In this document: piece by piece, positions 8,007-16,272 of the stretch
Numbering within the stretch: position 1 is the stretch's first letter
Layout of the letters: each line of letters opens with the position of its first letter
NCBI RefSeq assembly: GCF_031348265.1
Contig: NZ_CP133771.1
Coordinates: forward strand, 4,526,001-4,590,000
Source: Streptomyces collinus
GTDB lineage: Bacteria > Actinomycetota > Actinomycetes > Streptomycetales > Streptomycetaceae
Reading direction: 5' to 3'
Length of the DNA: 64,000 bases
The notes under the pieces: model-generated
What the model saw: only the letters and a program-made list of their open reading frames with translations
Told to the model about the DNA's origin: nothing
Databases searched by the model: none
Translations under genes and position numbers: made by a program

Positions 8007-10148
8007 TTACGGCGACCAGGACCCGTCGCCCGAGCCGTCCACGGACTCGTAGAGCTCGAACCAGATGCTCTTGCCCTGGCCGCGCGGGTCCACTCCCCAG
8101 GCGTGCGCGAGCAGTTCGATCAGCACCAGGCCACGGCCCGAGGACGCCAGCTCCCCGGGTCTGCGCTTGTGCGGCAGGTCGTCACCGGCGTCGGTGACCT
8201 CGATCCGCAGCCGCCGCTCCCCCACCCCGCCGGTGATCTCGGCCACGAGCAGCGCGTCGGAGTCGGTGTGCACGAGGACGTTCGTCAGCATCTCGGACAG
8301 CAGCAGCACCGCCGAGTCGACCTGGTCGGGCGAGGACCAGTCGTGCAGCAGCTCGCGCAGCTGCTGCCGGGCGACCGCGATTCGCTCGGGCTCGGCCTGC
8401 GCGACCGTCAGCACGGTGCGCCGCGCCGGGAGCCGTACGGCCATGGTGCCGCCGCAACCGCACCCCTCTTCCTGCCGGCTCAGCAGCAGCATCGCGATGT
8501 CGTCCTCGCGGCGGTCGGCCAGCGGACCGGTGGTGTGGTGCGAGGACGGGCCGTGCACGGCCTGTACCAGTGCATCGGCCAACTCCTCCAGATCGCCCTT
8601 GTGCTCCTCCAGGATCGCCCGCAGCCGCCGCCAGCCGCTGTCCAGGTCGTGGCCGCCGGTCTCGATCAGGCCGTCGGTGCACAGCAGCATGGTCTCGCCG
8701 GCTTCGAGGGCGAGCCGGGTGGTGGGGTAGTCGGCGTCCGGCTTGATGCCCAGCGGCAGGCCTCCGGCCGTCGGCCGTGCCAGCACCGTGCCGTCGGCCA
8801 TGCGGATCGCCGGGTCGGGATGCCCGGCGCGGGCGATGTCCAGCACCCCGTTCGCCGGGTCGACCTCGACGTAGACGCAGGTCGCGAAGCGCGGGTCGGC
8901 GGGGTCCTCGTCGCCGATGCCGTGCAGGAAGCGGGACGCGCGGGACAGTACCGCGTCCGGCCGGTGCCCCTCCGAGGCGTACGCCCGTAGCGCTATCCGC
9001 AGCTGGCCCATCAGCCCCGCCGCGCGCACGTCATGGCCTTGCACGTCACCGATGACCAGTGCGAACCGCCCACTCGGCAGCGGGATCACGTCGTACCAGT
9101 CGCCGCCGACCTGGAGGCCACCGCCGGTGGGAACGTAGCGGGCGGCGACGCTCATGCCCGGTATGCGCTGCGCACCGAGCCTGGGCAGCATCGTGCGCTG
9201 GAGCCCGTCGGTCAGGGCCCGCTCGCTCTCGGCCACTCCCGCCCGGGCCAGGGCCTGCGCCAGCATGCGCGCCACCGTGGTCAGCACCGACCGCTCGTCG
9301 GGGGTGAACGCGACCGGGTAGGCGAAGGCCGCCATCCACGCGCCCATGGTGCGGCCGGCCACCGTCAGCGGCAGGAACGCCCACGAGTGGCGGCCGAAGG
9401 ACTGGGCGAGCGGCCAGGTCAGCGGGTAGCGCGACTGGTAGTGCTCGGGAGAGGACAGGTACACGGCCCGGCCGGTCCGTGCGACCTCGGCGGCCGGGTA
9501 GTCCGTGTCCAGTGCCATGTGCGTGAACGGGCTCTCGCCCGCCTGCTGGTGCGGGCCGTGGTGGCCGATGAGCGTCAGCCGGTCGCCCTCCACGCTGAAC
9601 ACCGCGAGTCCATCCGGGGAGAACCCCGGCATCGACAGGTTCGCCGTGACCCGCAGCACCTCCTGCGTGGAACGCGCCTCGGCCAGCGCCCGGCCGGCGT
9701 CCAACAGGAACGCCTCCCGGGAGCGCCGCCAGTCGCCGGTGACCGCGCTGCGCCCGGCCGGGGTGCCCGGCGTCGGCTCCGTGACCTCCTGGAGGGTGCC
9801 GATCAGCTCGTACGCCTTGCGCACCTGGTCGAAGGACGGCTTGGAGCGGCTGCGGACGACCCGTACGACCCGGCCCTGCTCGTCCATGATCCGGACCCGC
9901 ACCTCGGCGAGGGTGCCCTCGGAGACGGCGAGCTGGACCACGCCGGTGATCTCGTTCCAGTCCACCGGATGCATACGGGCCCGGGCCTGGGCTTGGGTGA
10001 GGCTGGTCTGCCCGGCGGGCAGACCGAGCAGCCGTGCCGCCTCCGCATCGACCGTGACCAGGCCGGTGGCGGTGTCCCAGTGCCACAGGCCGGTCGCGAG
10101 GGCGGCGAGAACCTCCCCCACGGCGGGCAGAGGCTCGCCAGTGCGCAT
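8007..10148 (-). CDS. PAS-GAF-PP2C-HATPase multidomain phosphatase (SpoIIE/RsbU type)
   Basis: A 713-residue soluble signalling protein. Residues about 1-120 form a PAS-like sensor (WHWDTATGLVTVDAEAARLL). Residues 165-320 form a GAF domain and 340-540 a PP2C/SpoIIE phosphatase with the metal motifs GGDWYDVIPL, GDVQGHDVRAAG and LLCTDGLIETG. Residues 570-700 form an anti-sigma-type ATPase with SEMLTNVLVHT and SSGRGLVLIELLAHAWGV. A Cys-rich CGCGG linker joins the last two. In Streptomyces such fusions act in partner-switching control of sigma factors, dephosphorylating anti-sigma-antagonists while carrying their own kinase-like domain. No sigma factor is adjacent. Confidence 0.92.
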   Translation of the reverse strand: MRTGEPLPAVGEVLAALATGLWHWDTATGLVTVDAEAARLLGLPAGQTSLTQAQARARMHPVDWNEITGVVQLAVSEGTLAEVRVRIMDEQGRVVRVVRSRSKPSFDQVRKAYELIGTLQEVTEPTPGTPAGRSAVTGDWRRSREAFLLDAGRALAEARSTQEVLRVTANLSMPGFSPDGLAVFSVEGDRLTLIGHHGPHQQAGESPFTHMALDTDYPAAEVARTGRAVYLSSPEHYQSRYPLTWPLAQSFGRHSWAFLPLTVAGRTMGAWMAAFAYPVAFTPDERSVLTTVARMLAQALARAGVAESERALTDGLQRTMLPRLGAQRIPGMSVAARYVPTGGGLQVGGDWYDVIPLPSGRFALVIGDVQGHDVRAAGLMGQLRIALRAYASEGHRPDAVLSRASRFLHGIGDEDPADPRFATCVYVEVDPANGVLDIARAGHPDPAIRMADGTVLARPTAGGLPLGIKPDADYPTTRLALEAGETMLLCTDGLIETGGHDLDSGWRRLRAILEEHKGDLEELADALVQAVHGPSSHHTTGPLADRREDDIAMLLLSRQEEGCGCGGTMAVRLPARRTVLTVAQAEPERIAVARQQLRELLHDWSSPDQVDSAVLLLSEMLTNVLVHTDSDALLVAEITGGVGERRLRIEVTDAGDDLPHKRRPGELASSGRGLVLIELLAHAWGVDPRGQGKSIWFELYESVDGSGDGSWSP

Positions 10149-10253
10149 TGCCCCACTCTAGGAAGAGGTCATCGCACACTGCCACCGAAAGCGGAAGGGA
10201 GTGATCGTCATACCGGGGGAGGCGATCTCCGCCCGAACGGTACGCTGGGGAGG

Positions 10254-10269
10254 CGTTTCACGTGAAACA
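10254..10269. promoter_or_regulatory. parS centromere site (ParB binding)
   Basis: The sequence CGTTTCACGTGAAACA contains the perfect 14-bp palindrome GTTTCACGTGAAAC and matches the conserved bacterial parS 16-mer at 15 of 16 positions. It lies 35 bp upstream of aspS, next to a possible -10 (TACGCT, 10241-10246). Streptomyces parS sites cluster around oriC, so this places the window in the origin-proximal core. No second copy was found in the window by reading. Confidence 0.9.
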
Positions 10270-10303
10270 CAGACCCCGATCAGCGAAGACTGGATGAACG
10301 ACG

Positions 10304-12067
10304 ATGCATCGGTACAGGTCCCACACCTGCGGCGAGCTCCGCTCCTCTGACGTCGGCAGCGACGTCCGGCTGAGTGGCTGGCTGCACAATCGGCGCGACC
10401 TGGGCGGCATCCTCTTCATCGATCTGCGCGATCACTACGGCATCACGCAGCTCGTGGCCCGTCCCGGCACTCCCGCCTACGAGGCCCTCGACAAGCTCTC
10501 CAAGGAATCCACCGTCCGCGTCGACGGCAAGGTCGTCTCCCGGGGCACCGAGAACATCAACCCCGAGCTGCCGACCGGTGAGATCGAGGTCGAGGTGGGC
10601 GAGGTCGAACTGCTCGGCGCGGCCGCCCCGCTGCCGTTCACGATCAACACCGAGGACGGTGTCAACGAGGAGCGGCGCCTGGAGTACCGCTTCCTCGACC
10701 TGCGCCGCGAGCGCATGCACCGCAACATCCTGCTGCGCACGTCGGTCATCTCGGCGATCCGCCACAAGATGACGGCGCTGGGCTTCAACGAGATGGCGAC
10801 GCCGATCCTGTCCGCGACCTCCCCCGAGGGCGCCCGCGACTTCGTCGTCCCCTCCCGCCTGAACCCGGGCAAGTTCTACGCCCTTCCCCAGGCGCCCCAG
10901 CAGTTCAAGCAGCTGCTGATGATCTCCGGCTTCGACCGGTACTTCCAGATCGCGCCCTGCTTCCGCGACGAGGACGCGCGTGCCGACCGCTCGCCGGGCG
11001 AGTTCTACCAGCTCGACATCGAGATGAGCTTCGTCGAGCAGGAGGACGTCTTCCAGCCTGTCGAGAAGCTCATGACCGAGCTGTTCGAGGAGTTCGGCAA
11101 CGGCCGCCACGTCACCTCGCCGTTCCCGCGGATCCCGTTCCGCGATGCGATGCTGAAGTACGGCTCCGACAAGCCCGACCTGCGCGCCCAGCTCGAACTC
11201 GTCGACATCACCGACATCTTCGAGGGCTCGGAGTTCAAGGCGTTCGCCGGCAAGCACGTCCGCGCCCTGCCGGTGCCGGACGTCTCCGGCCAGCCCCGCA
11301 AGTTCTTCGACCAGCTCGGCGACTACGCCGTCTCGCAGGGCGCCAAGGGCCTGGCCTGGGTCCGCGTCGCCGAGGACGGCTCGCTGACCGGCCCGATCGC
11401 GAAGTTCCTCACCGAGGAGAACGTCGCCGAGCTGACCAAGCGCCTGTCGCTCGCGGCCGGCCACGCGGTCTTCTTCGGCGCGGGCGAGTTCGACGAGGTC
11501 TCCAAGATCATGGGCGCGGTGCGGGTCGAGGCCGCCAAGCGTGCCGGGCACTTCGAGGAGGGCGTCTTCCGGTTCTGCTGGATCGTCGACTTCCCGATGT
11601 ACGAGAAGGACGAGGAGACCGGCGCGATCGACTTCTCGCACAACCCGTTCTCCATGCCGCAGGGCGGCCTGGAGGCCCTGGAGACCCAGGACCCGCTGGA
11701 CATCCTCGGCTGGCAGTACGACATCGTCTGCAACGGCGTCGAGCTGTCCTCCGGCGCGATCCGGAACCACGAGCCGGAGATCATGCTCAAGGCCTTCGAG
11801 ATCGCCGGGTACGACCGCGAGACCGTCGAGGAGAAGTTCGCCGGCATGCTGCGCGCCTTCCGCTTCGGCGCCCCGCCGCACGGCGGCATCGCCCCCGGCG
11901 TCGACCGCATCGTCATGCTCCTCGCCGACGAGCCCAACATCCGCGAGACCATCGCCTTCCCGCTCAACGGCAACGCCCAGGACCTGATGATGGGCGCGCC
12001 GACGGAGCTGGAGGAGGCCCGGCTGAAGGAGCTGCACCTGTCGGTGCGCAAGCCGCAGCCGAAGTAG
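10304..12067 (+). CDS. aspS: Aspartyl-tRNA synthetase
   Basis: Charges tRNA-Asp with aspartate in the cytoplasm. This is the bacterial-type enzyme of 587 residues, the usual length. Visible parts are the N-terminal OB-fold anticodon domain (DVRLSGWLHNRRDLGGILF), class II motif 2 (YFQIAPCFRDEDARADRSPGE), the GAD-type insertion, and motif 3 (GIAPGVDRIVMLL) near the C-terminus. The start MHRYRSHTCGELR is standard for actinobacterial AspRS. A parS site lies in the leader. A strong terminator follows at 12081-12117. It is probably a single-gene unit. Confidence 0.98.
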   Translation: MHRYRSHTCGELRSSDVGSDVRLSGWLHNRRDLGGILFIDLRDHYGITQLVARPGTPAYEALDKLSKESTVRVDGKVVSRGTENINPELPTGEIEVEVGEVELLGAAAPLPFTINTEDGVNEERRLEYRFLDLRRERMHRNILLRTSVISAIRHKMTALGFNEMATPILSATSPEGARDFVVPSRLNPGKFYALPQAPQQFKQLLMISGFDRYFQIAPCFRDEDARADRSPGEFYQLDIEMSFVEQEDVFQPVEKLMTELFEEFGNGRHVTSPFPRIPFRDAMLKYGSDKPDLRAQLELVDITDIFEGSEFKAFAGKHVRALPVPDVSGQPRKFFDQLGDYAVSQGAKGLAWVRVAEDGSLTGPIAKFLTEENVAELTKRLSLAAGHAVFFGAGEFDEVSKIMGAVRVEAAKRAGHFEEGVFRFCWIVDFPMYEKDEETGAIDFSHNPFSMPQGGLEALETQDPLDILGWQYDIVCNGVELSSGAIRNHEPEIMLKAFEIAGYDRETVEEKFAGMLRAFRFGAPPHGGIAPGVDRIVMLLADEPNIRETIAFPLNGNAQDLMMGAPTELEEARLKELHLSVRKPQPK

Positions 12068-12080
12068 GCGATCTCCCGTG

Positions 12081-12117
12081 AGTGGCCCGGAACCGTCGCC
12101 GGTTCCGGGCCACTTTC
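12081..12117. terminator. Terminator after aspS
   Basis: Perfect 14-bp stem (AGTGGCCCGGAACC with GGTTCCGGGCCACT), 6-nt loop and a TTT. Confidence 0.88.
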
Positions 12118-12184
12118 GCGTCCAGGGCGCTTACTCAGCTCACACTCAGGCTCCTGACAGCCGCGCTCCCTAACTTCCCTTCCC

Positions 12185-13111
12185 ATGACGGGACACGAGA
12201 AGACCCAAGGGCCGAAGCACAAACGGGATCTGACACGCCGCAAGGTCATCGCCGCGGGCACCGGTGCGGTGGTGGCGGCGGGCGTCGGCGGTACGTTCGC
12301 GGCGGGCGCGTTCGCCGGCGAGGAGACGCCGGCCGCCGGGGCGAAGACGGCCGCAACCTCCGGCGAGACCTGCTACAAGCTGACCTCCGAGACGACCGAA
12401 GGCCCCTACTACATCGACGCGGACAAGCTCCGCCGGGACGTCACCGAGGACCAGGACGGTATCCCGCTCACCCTGCGCCTGAAGGTGATCGACGCCGACA
12501 CCTGCAAGCCCCTCGCCAACGCCGCCGTCGACATCTGGCACTGCAACGCGCTGGGCGTCTACTCGGGTTACGAGGCGATGGGCAGCGGCGGGGGCGGTGG
12601 CGGAGGGGGTGGTACGCCGGCCTCCGGCTCGCCGACCGGTTCTCCCACGGGCGCGCCCCCCGGAGGCGGCGGTGGTGGCGGGGGGCACGAGGAGCCCACC
12701 GACGACGAGCGGTATCTGCGCGGCACGTGGCGTACGGACAAGAAGGGCGAGGTCGTCTTCCGTACGGTCTTCCCCGGCTGGTATCAGGGCCGCTGCGTGC
12801 ACATTCACACCAAGGTGCATGTGAACGGCACCTGGACCGACGCGGGCTACGAGGGCGGTACGACCTGCCACACCGGGCAGCTCTTCTTCGACGAGGCGTC
12901 CGTGCTGGCCACGGCCGAGGTCGAGCCGTACTCCACCAACACCACGACCCGTACCACCCTCGACGAGGACACCATCTACCCGGGCAACGGCACCGAGGGC
13001 GGCCTGCTGAAGCTGAAGTACAAGAAGGGCGCCATCGCGAAGGGCGTCGTCGCGACGCTCACCATGGGCGTCGATCCCGAGGCGACGCAGGACGGCACGA
13101 GCGCGGGCTGA
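12185..13111 (+). CDS. Tat-exported intradiol dioxygenase-like protein with Gly-rich insert
   Basis: A 308-residue exported protein. The signal region DLTRRKVIAAGTGAVVAAG carries a twin-arginine motif. The core has the intradiol dioxygenase pattern TEGPYYIDADKLRRDVTEDQ. Its presumptive Fe(III) ligands are Tyr in GVYSGYE and ERYLRGTW and His in GRCVHIHTK. Between the two Tyr ligands is an inserted low-complexity stretch with two poly-Gly runs (9 and 8 Gly) around a Ser/Thr/Pro-Gly segment, absent from the paralogue at 1666-2484. The insert probably forms a flexible surface loop. No pathway genes are adjacent; substrate unknown. A hairpin terminator follows. Confidence 0.82.
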   Translation: MTGHEKTQGPKHKRDLTRRKVIAAGTGAVVAAGVGGTFAAGAFAGEETPAAGAKTAATSGETCYKLTSETTEGPYYIDADKLRRDVTEDQDGIPLTLRLKVIDADTCKPLANAAVDIWHCNALGVYSGYEAMGSGGGGGGGGGTPASGSPTGSPTGAPPGGGGGGGGHEEPTDDERYLRGTWRTDKKGEVVFRTVFPGWYQGRCVHIHTKVHVNGTWTDAGYEGGTTCHTGQLFFDEASVLATAEVEPYSTNTTTRTTLDEDTIYPGNGTEGGLLKLKYKKGAIAKGVVATLTMGVDPEATQDGTSAG

Positions 13112-13121
13112 CGCGGACCTG

Positions 13122-13162
13122 TGAGGCGGACGTGTGCGGGAAGGTCCCGACCGTCCGCCTCA
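13122..13162. terminator. Hairpin after exported dioxygenase gene
   Basis: Perfect 11-bp inverted repeat TGAGGCGGACG / CGTCCGCCTCA with a 19-nt loop, 10 nt beyond the stop. Confidence 0.7.
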
Positions 13163-13193
13163 AGTTCACATACATGGACTTCTGCTCAACCCG

Positions 13194-13222
13194 TTGACCC
13201 GGAACTGGAGCCTCCATAAGGT
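13194..13222 (+). promoter_or_regulatory. Sigma70-type promoter of MFS gene 13282
   Basis: The -35 TTGACC (13194-13199) and -10 TAAGGT (13217-13222) are separated by 17 bp, an unusually good match to the housekeeping consensus for this GC content. The predicted start of transcription is near 13229. Confidence 0.65.
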
Positions 13223-13237
13223 CCCTTCGAGAACGCG

Positions 13238-13258
13238 TACGTGATTGCTGTTCACGTA
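13238..13258. promoter_or_regulatory. Operator-like inverted repeat downstream of promoter
   Basis: TACGTGA-N7-TCACGTA is a perfect 7-bp inverted repeat about 10-30 nt downstream of the predicted transcription start, a position suited to a repressor block. No regulator gene is adjacent. Confidence 0.55.
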
Positions 13259-13281
13259 TGTGCACTTCAAGGGAGACGACG

Positions 13282-14628
13282 ATGTCAGAAGCCGCGATAC
13301 CGGAGGCCGAGCAGCGTGCGGTGGGCAAGTTCCTGCGCCGCATGCTGCCGATCCTGGTCCTGATGCTGCTGGTCAACCAGATGGACCGGACGAACGTGGG
13401 CTTCGTCCAGGACGAACTGCGGGCCGACGTCGGAGTCGGCGCCACGGCCTACGGGCTCGGCGCGGGCCTGTTCTTCATCGGCTACGCGCTGTTCGAAGTC
13501 CCGAGCAACATGTGGCTGGAGCGGTTCGGCGCCCGGGTCTGGCTGACCCGCATCATGATCACCTGGGGTGCGGTGATCGTGGCGATGTGCTTCATCCACA
13601 ACGTGTGGATGTTCTACGGGCTGCGGTTCCTGCTCGGTGTCGCGGAGGCCGGCTTCTTCCCCGGTGTGCTGCTGTACTTCACCCAGTGGCTGCCGGACTC
13701 CAGCCGGGGCCGGGCGAGCGCGATCTTCCTGGGCGGCTCGGCGACGGCGTACATCGTGACGGGCCCGATCACGGGCGCGCTGCTGGAGCTGCACGGTGCG
13801 GGGGGCATCGCGGGCTGGCGCTGGATGTTCGCCCTGGAGGGCGCCTTCTCCATCCTGGTCGGTTTCATCGCCGGGTTCTTCCTGGTCTCCCGCATCCAGG
13901 ACGCGAAGTGGCTCACGCCGGAGGAGAAGGACGCGCTGAGCGAGGCCGTGGCGCGGGACAAGCAGGCGCGGGACCGGGCGCCGTCGGTGTCCCGCATGAA
14001 GCTGATCTTCCACCCCCAGGTGGCGGTCCTGACCGCGGTCTTCTTCGCGATGGCGCTCACCGGCTACGCGATCACGTTCTGGCTGCCGAGTCTGGTGGAG
14101 GAGATCGGCGGGCTGTCGCCGTTCCAGATCGGCCTGCTGTCGGCGATCCCCTGGATCTGCGCGGTGATCGCGATGTACACGATGAGCCACTTCACGGACC
14201 GGGCCCCGGACCGTCGCCCCTACCTGGCCATCGCCTTGGTCCTCTCCGCGTGCGGCACCTTCCTCGCCACACTCGGCTCCCCCTGGTTCGGCCTGGCCGC
14301 CCTGACCCTGGCCGCGGTCGGCGGCAAGTGCGCGGCCACCCTGTTCTGGCCGATGGCCCAGTCGGGCCTCGACCTGAAGATCGCGGCCCCTGGTCTGGCC
14401 CTGGTCAACTCCCTCGGAAACCTGGGCGGGTTCGTCTCCCCCACGCTCTTCGGCTACCTGAAGGACACGACGGGCAGCACGAACGGGGGCCTGTACACGC
14501 TGTCGGCGGCGTCGGTCCTGGCGGTGCTGGGCGTGGCGTTCGTACGGAACACCAACCGGGGTGAACGGACCGGGTCCGGCGGGGAGGTCGCGGTGACGGG
14601 GGAGCCGGTTGCGGGGGAGGCGCGCTGA
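13282..14628 (+). CDS. MFS transporter, anion:cation symporter (ACS) type
   Basis: A 448-residue 12-helix inner-membrane carrier. The ACS/phthalate-tartrate permease family is indicated by LVNQMDRTNVGFVQDEL at the start of helix 1, the motif ALFEVPSNMWLERFGARVWLTR and RFLLGVAEAGFFPGVLLYFTQWLP. Members import organic anions such as tartrate, galactonate or aromatic acids. The ATG at 13282 follows GGGAGA at 13271; it is preceded by a good promoter and an operator-like palindrome. Two exported ring-cleavage dioxygenase-like genes are in the window, but no link to this carrier can be shown. The N-terminal tail (30 residues) is acidic. Confidence 0.9.
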   Translation: MSEAAIPEAEQRAVGKFLRRMLPILVLMLLVNQMDRTNVGFVQDELRADVGVGATAYGLGAGLFFIGYALFEVPSNMWLERFGARVWLTRIMITWGAVIVAMCFIHNVWMFYGLRFLLGVAEAGFFPGVLLYFTQWLPDSSRGRASAIFLGGSATAYIVTGPITGALLELHGAGGIAGWRWMFALEGAFSILVGFIAGFFLVSRIQDAKWLTPEEKDALSEAVARDKQARDRAPSVSRMKLIFHPQVAVLTAVFFAMALTGYAITFWLPSLVEEIGGLSPFQIGLLSAIPWICAVIAMYTMSHFTDRAPDRRPYLAIALVLSACGTFLATLGSPWFGLAALTLAAVGGKCAATLFWPMAQSGLDLKIAAPGLALVNSLGNLGGFVSPTLFGYLKDTTGSTNGGLYTLSAASVLAVLGVAFVRNTNRGERTGSGGEVAVTGEPVAGEAR

Positions 14629-14649
14629 CCCGGGCCGACTCAGGCATGA

Positions 14650-14676
14650 GGCCCGCTCCTTGTGAAGGGGCGGGCC
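14650..14676. terminator. Bidirectional terminator
   Basis: GGCCCGCTCCTT pairs with AAGGGGCGGGCC (one wobble) around a 3-nt loop, between the convergent MFS and Rpn-like genes. Confidence 0.8.
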
Positions 14677-14694
14677 CTTGCCTTTGCCGGTCGA

Positions 14695-15585
14695 TCACGC
14701 GTCGGTGAACAGGTCCTCCGCCGTGGTGGCCGTCAGGGAGCGGTCGAACCAGAGGGTGAGGGTGTCGAGGTCGGTGCAGGTGGTGATGCGGTCGCGGGTG
14801 GCCTCGGGGACGGGGATGCCGCGCTTGTCCAGCACGCTCAGGATGGACTCGGCTTTGCCCTCGGCTTTGCCTTCGGCTTTGCCCTCCAGGTACGTCTCCT
14901 CGAAGAGGGTTCCCCTGCCCGGGAAGTAAGTGGCGACCATCTTCTCCAGCTCTCTCCATGTCTCCCGGACCGGAGTATTCTCCAGACCGACTTCCAGCCA
15001 TTCGCACCAGTACTTCGCTGTTGGCTTGTCGAACGACCGCATCCCGCGGGCCAGCAGTTCCAGTATGGCGGCGGCGTTTGCGCTTTCGCTATGGACGATG
15101 GCCGAGAATGTGGCCAGCGCCGGTTGCCGGGCCACGACGGACTCGTCGGTGATCTCCGGAACGTTGTTTGGGCCCAGGACGAAGGGGCGGGTGCTCTGCG
15201 TGGTCCAAGTTCGGACGCGGCACTCGAAGGGTCCGGCCGCCCAGGACGCGGTCGGCCGGTTCTTGCAGACAGCGACGAGCAGCACGGGCACGCCGTACTT
15301 CGCGTGCAGGTGTGCCACGTAATAGGACCAGCTGAACCCCTTGTCAGGGGCTGGAGCGGTCTGGGCCTCGACGGCGATGAGAAAGCCGTCTCCCTCGGAC
15401 GGTTCGACCTTGAGCACCGTATCCACTCGGCGCTCCAGTGGCTTGAGCTCCGTGGCGTCGGGCGACAGGACTTCGATGGTCGCCTTGGCGGGCGGCGGCA
15501 GCCCCAACGCCTCGAAGACGGGGGTGAGAACCTCCGGATGGTCCTGGAAGATCCGGTGCGAGGTCTCATGGGTTGATGTGACCAT
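14695..15585 (-). CDS. Rpn-like PD-(D/E)XK nuclease family protein
   Basis: A 296-residue protein resembling the Rpn (recombination-promoting nuclease) and transposase-like families. The segment RRVDTVLKVEPSEGDGFLIA followed by VEAQT fits the Asp...Glu-x-Gln core of PD-(D/E)XK nucleases, and YYVAHLHAKYGVPVLLV follows as in that family. The C-terminal half contains EGKAEGKAEGKAE encoded by three 12-bp tandem repeats (14848-14883), a feature often seen in Rpn proteins, then a helical tail. Some Rpn proteins act in phage defence. Activity here is inferred from motif pattern only. It is flanked by a terminator and by the whiJ-like cassette. Confidence 0.65.
   Translation of the reverse strand: MVTSTHETSHRIFQDHPEVLTPVFEALGLPPPAKATIEVLSPDATELKPLERRVDTVLKVEPSEGDGFLIAVEAQTAPAPDKGFSWSYYVAHLHAKYGVPVLLVAVCKNRPTASWAAGPFECRVRTWTTQSTRPFVLGPNNVPEITDESVVARQPALATFSAIVHSESANAAAILELLARGMRSFDKPTAKYWCEWLEVGLENTPVRETWRELEKMVATYFPGRGTLFEETYLEGKAEGKAEGKAESILSVLDKRGIPVPEATRDRITTCTDLDTLTLWFDRSLTATTAEDLFTDA
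14848..14883. repeat. Three 12-bp in-frame repeats in Rpn-like gene
   Basis: Units YTCGGCTTTGCC at 14848-14859, 14860-14871 and 14872-14883 encode repeated Glu-Gly-Lys-Ala on the minus strand. Gain or loss of units keeps the frame. Confidence 0.9.
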
Positions 15586-15739
15586 GTGCGCAAGCTAGAT
15601 CCAGCGGAGACGGGCGCATGCGGGGAACGAGGTGCGTTCACTCTTTCGGGAGTGGGAAAAACGTTCCCCTCGTGTGTTCGAGGGTCGACGTCCCGGTGGA
15701 GCAGGTGACCGACGCGGGGACCGACGAGAACGGGGGCGT

Positions 15740-16159
15740 ATGGACGAGCGTGAGGATGAGCTTCTGGCCGATGAGCTTGCCGCTCTGGCTGCCGTGGCCG
15801 GGGGTTGGGGCGGCTTGACTCGCTTCGTGGCCAAGCTCATGAGGAAGAACGTGCACGAGATCGACCTGGTGGTCGCCTTGCCGTTCGAAGACACCGTCGA
15901 GCGCGTTGCCCGTGTGCTCGGACGAGCGGGGCGAAGGGTCCGCCTCGGGTCTGAACCCTGTGCTGAGCAACGGATGATCCGTGTCGTAGCCGCTGGTGGC
16001 GTCGGCGGTATGAACCCTGTTGTGGTCACCGCAACGGTGACGAAGGGCGGGGCGTCCGACTCGCAGGTCAGGCTTCGTGCCGCTGCCAAAGAGGGCTTGA
16101 TCAGGCAGCGGGCGGGCGAGCGGACCGCTTCCCGTCTTGCAGCGTTGCTGCACACGTAG
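15740..16159 (+). CDS. Conserved hypothetical protein, 139 aa
   Basis: I do not recognise a named family. The protein starts MDEREDELLADELAALAAVA after a GGGGGC ribosome site. The core FVAKLMRKNVHEIDLVVALP looks like an amphipathic helix followed by a beta strand. The C-terminal half, VGGMNPVVVTATVTKGGASD through LIRQRAGERTASRLAALL, alternates strand and helix. It is small, soluble and charged. It lies between the Rpn-like gene and an ATPase/HTH/DUF397 cassette, ends at a bidirectional terminator, and could belong functionally to either neighbour. Confidence 0.65.
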   Translation: MDEREDELLADELAALAAVAGGWGGLTRFVAKLMRKNVHEIDLVVALPFEDTVERVARVLGRAGRRVRLGSEPCAEQRMIRVVAAGGVGGMNPVVVTATVTKGGASDSQVRLRAAAKEGLIRQRAGERTASRLAALLHT

Positions 16160-16222
16160 ACCCTGTCGTGGGCTGCCGGCTGCCGACACCCCTCTCGTGT
16201 TTCTTGGGAAAGAGCGGCGACG

Positions 16223-16254
16223 GCACCGGAGCCCACGCCGTCGGGCTCCGGTGC
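16223..16254. terminator. Bidirectional terminator
   Basis: Perfect 12-bp stem GCACCGGAGCCC / GGGCTCCGGTGC with an 8-nt loop between convergent genes. Confidence 0.8.
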
Positions 16255-16272
16255 GTGTGTCATTCACACTGG

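Noticed and set aside
10280..12037. 585-codon minus-strand frame over aspS
   Set aside because: Shadow of aspS; no recognisable domain and low-complexity Leu/Val/Asp composition.
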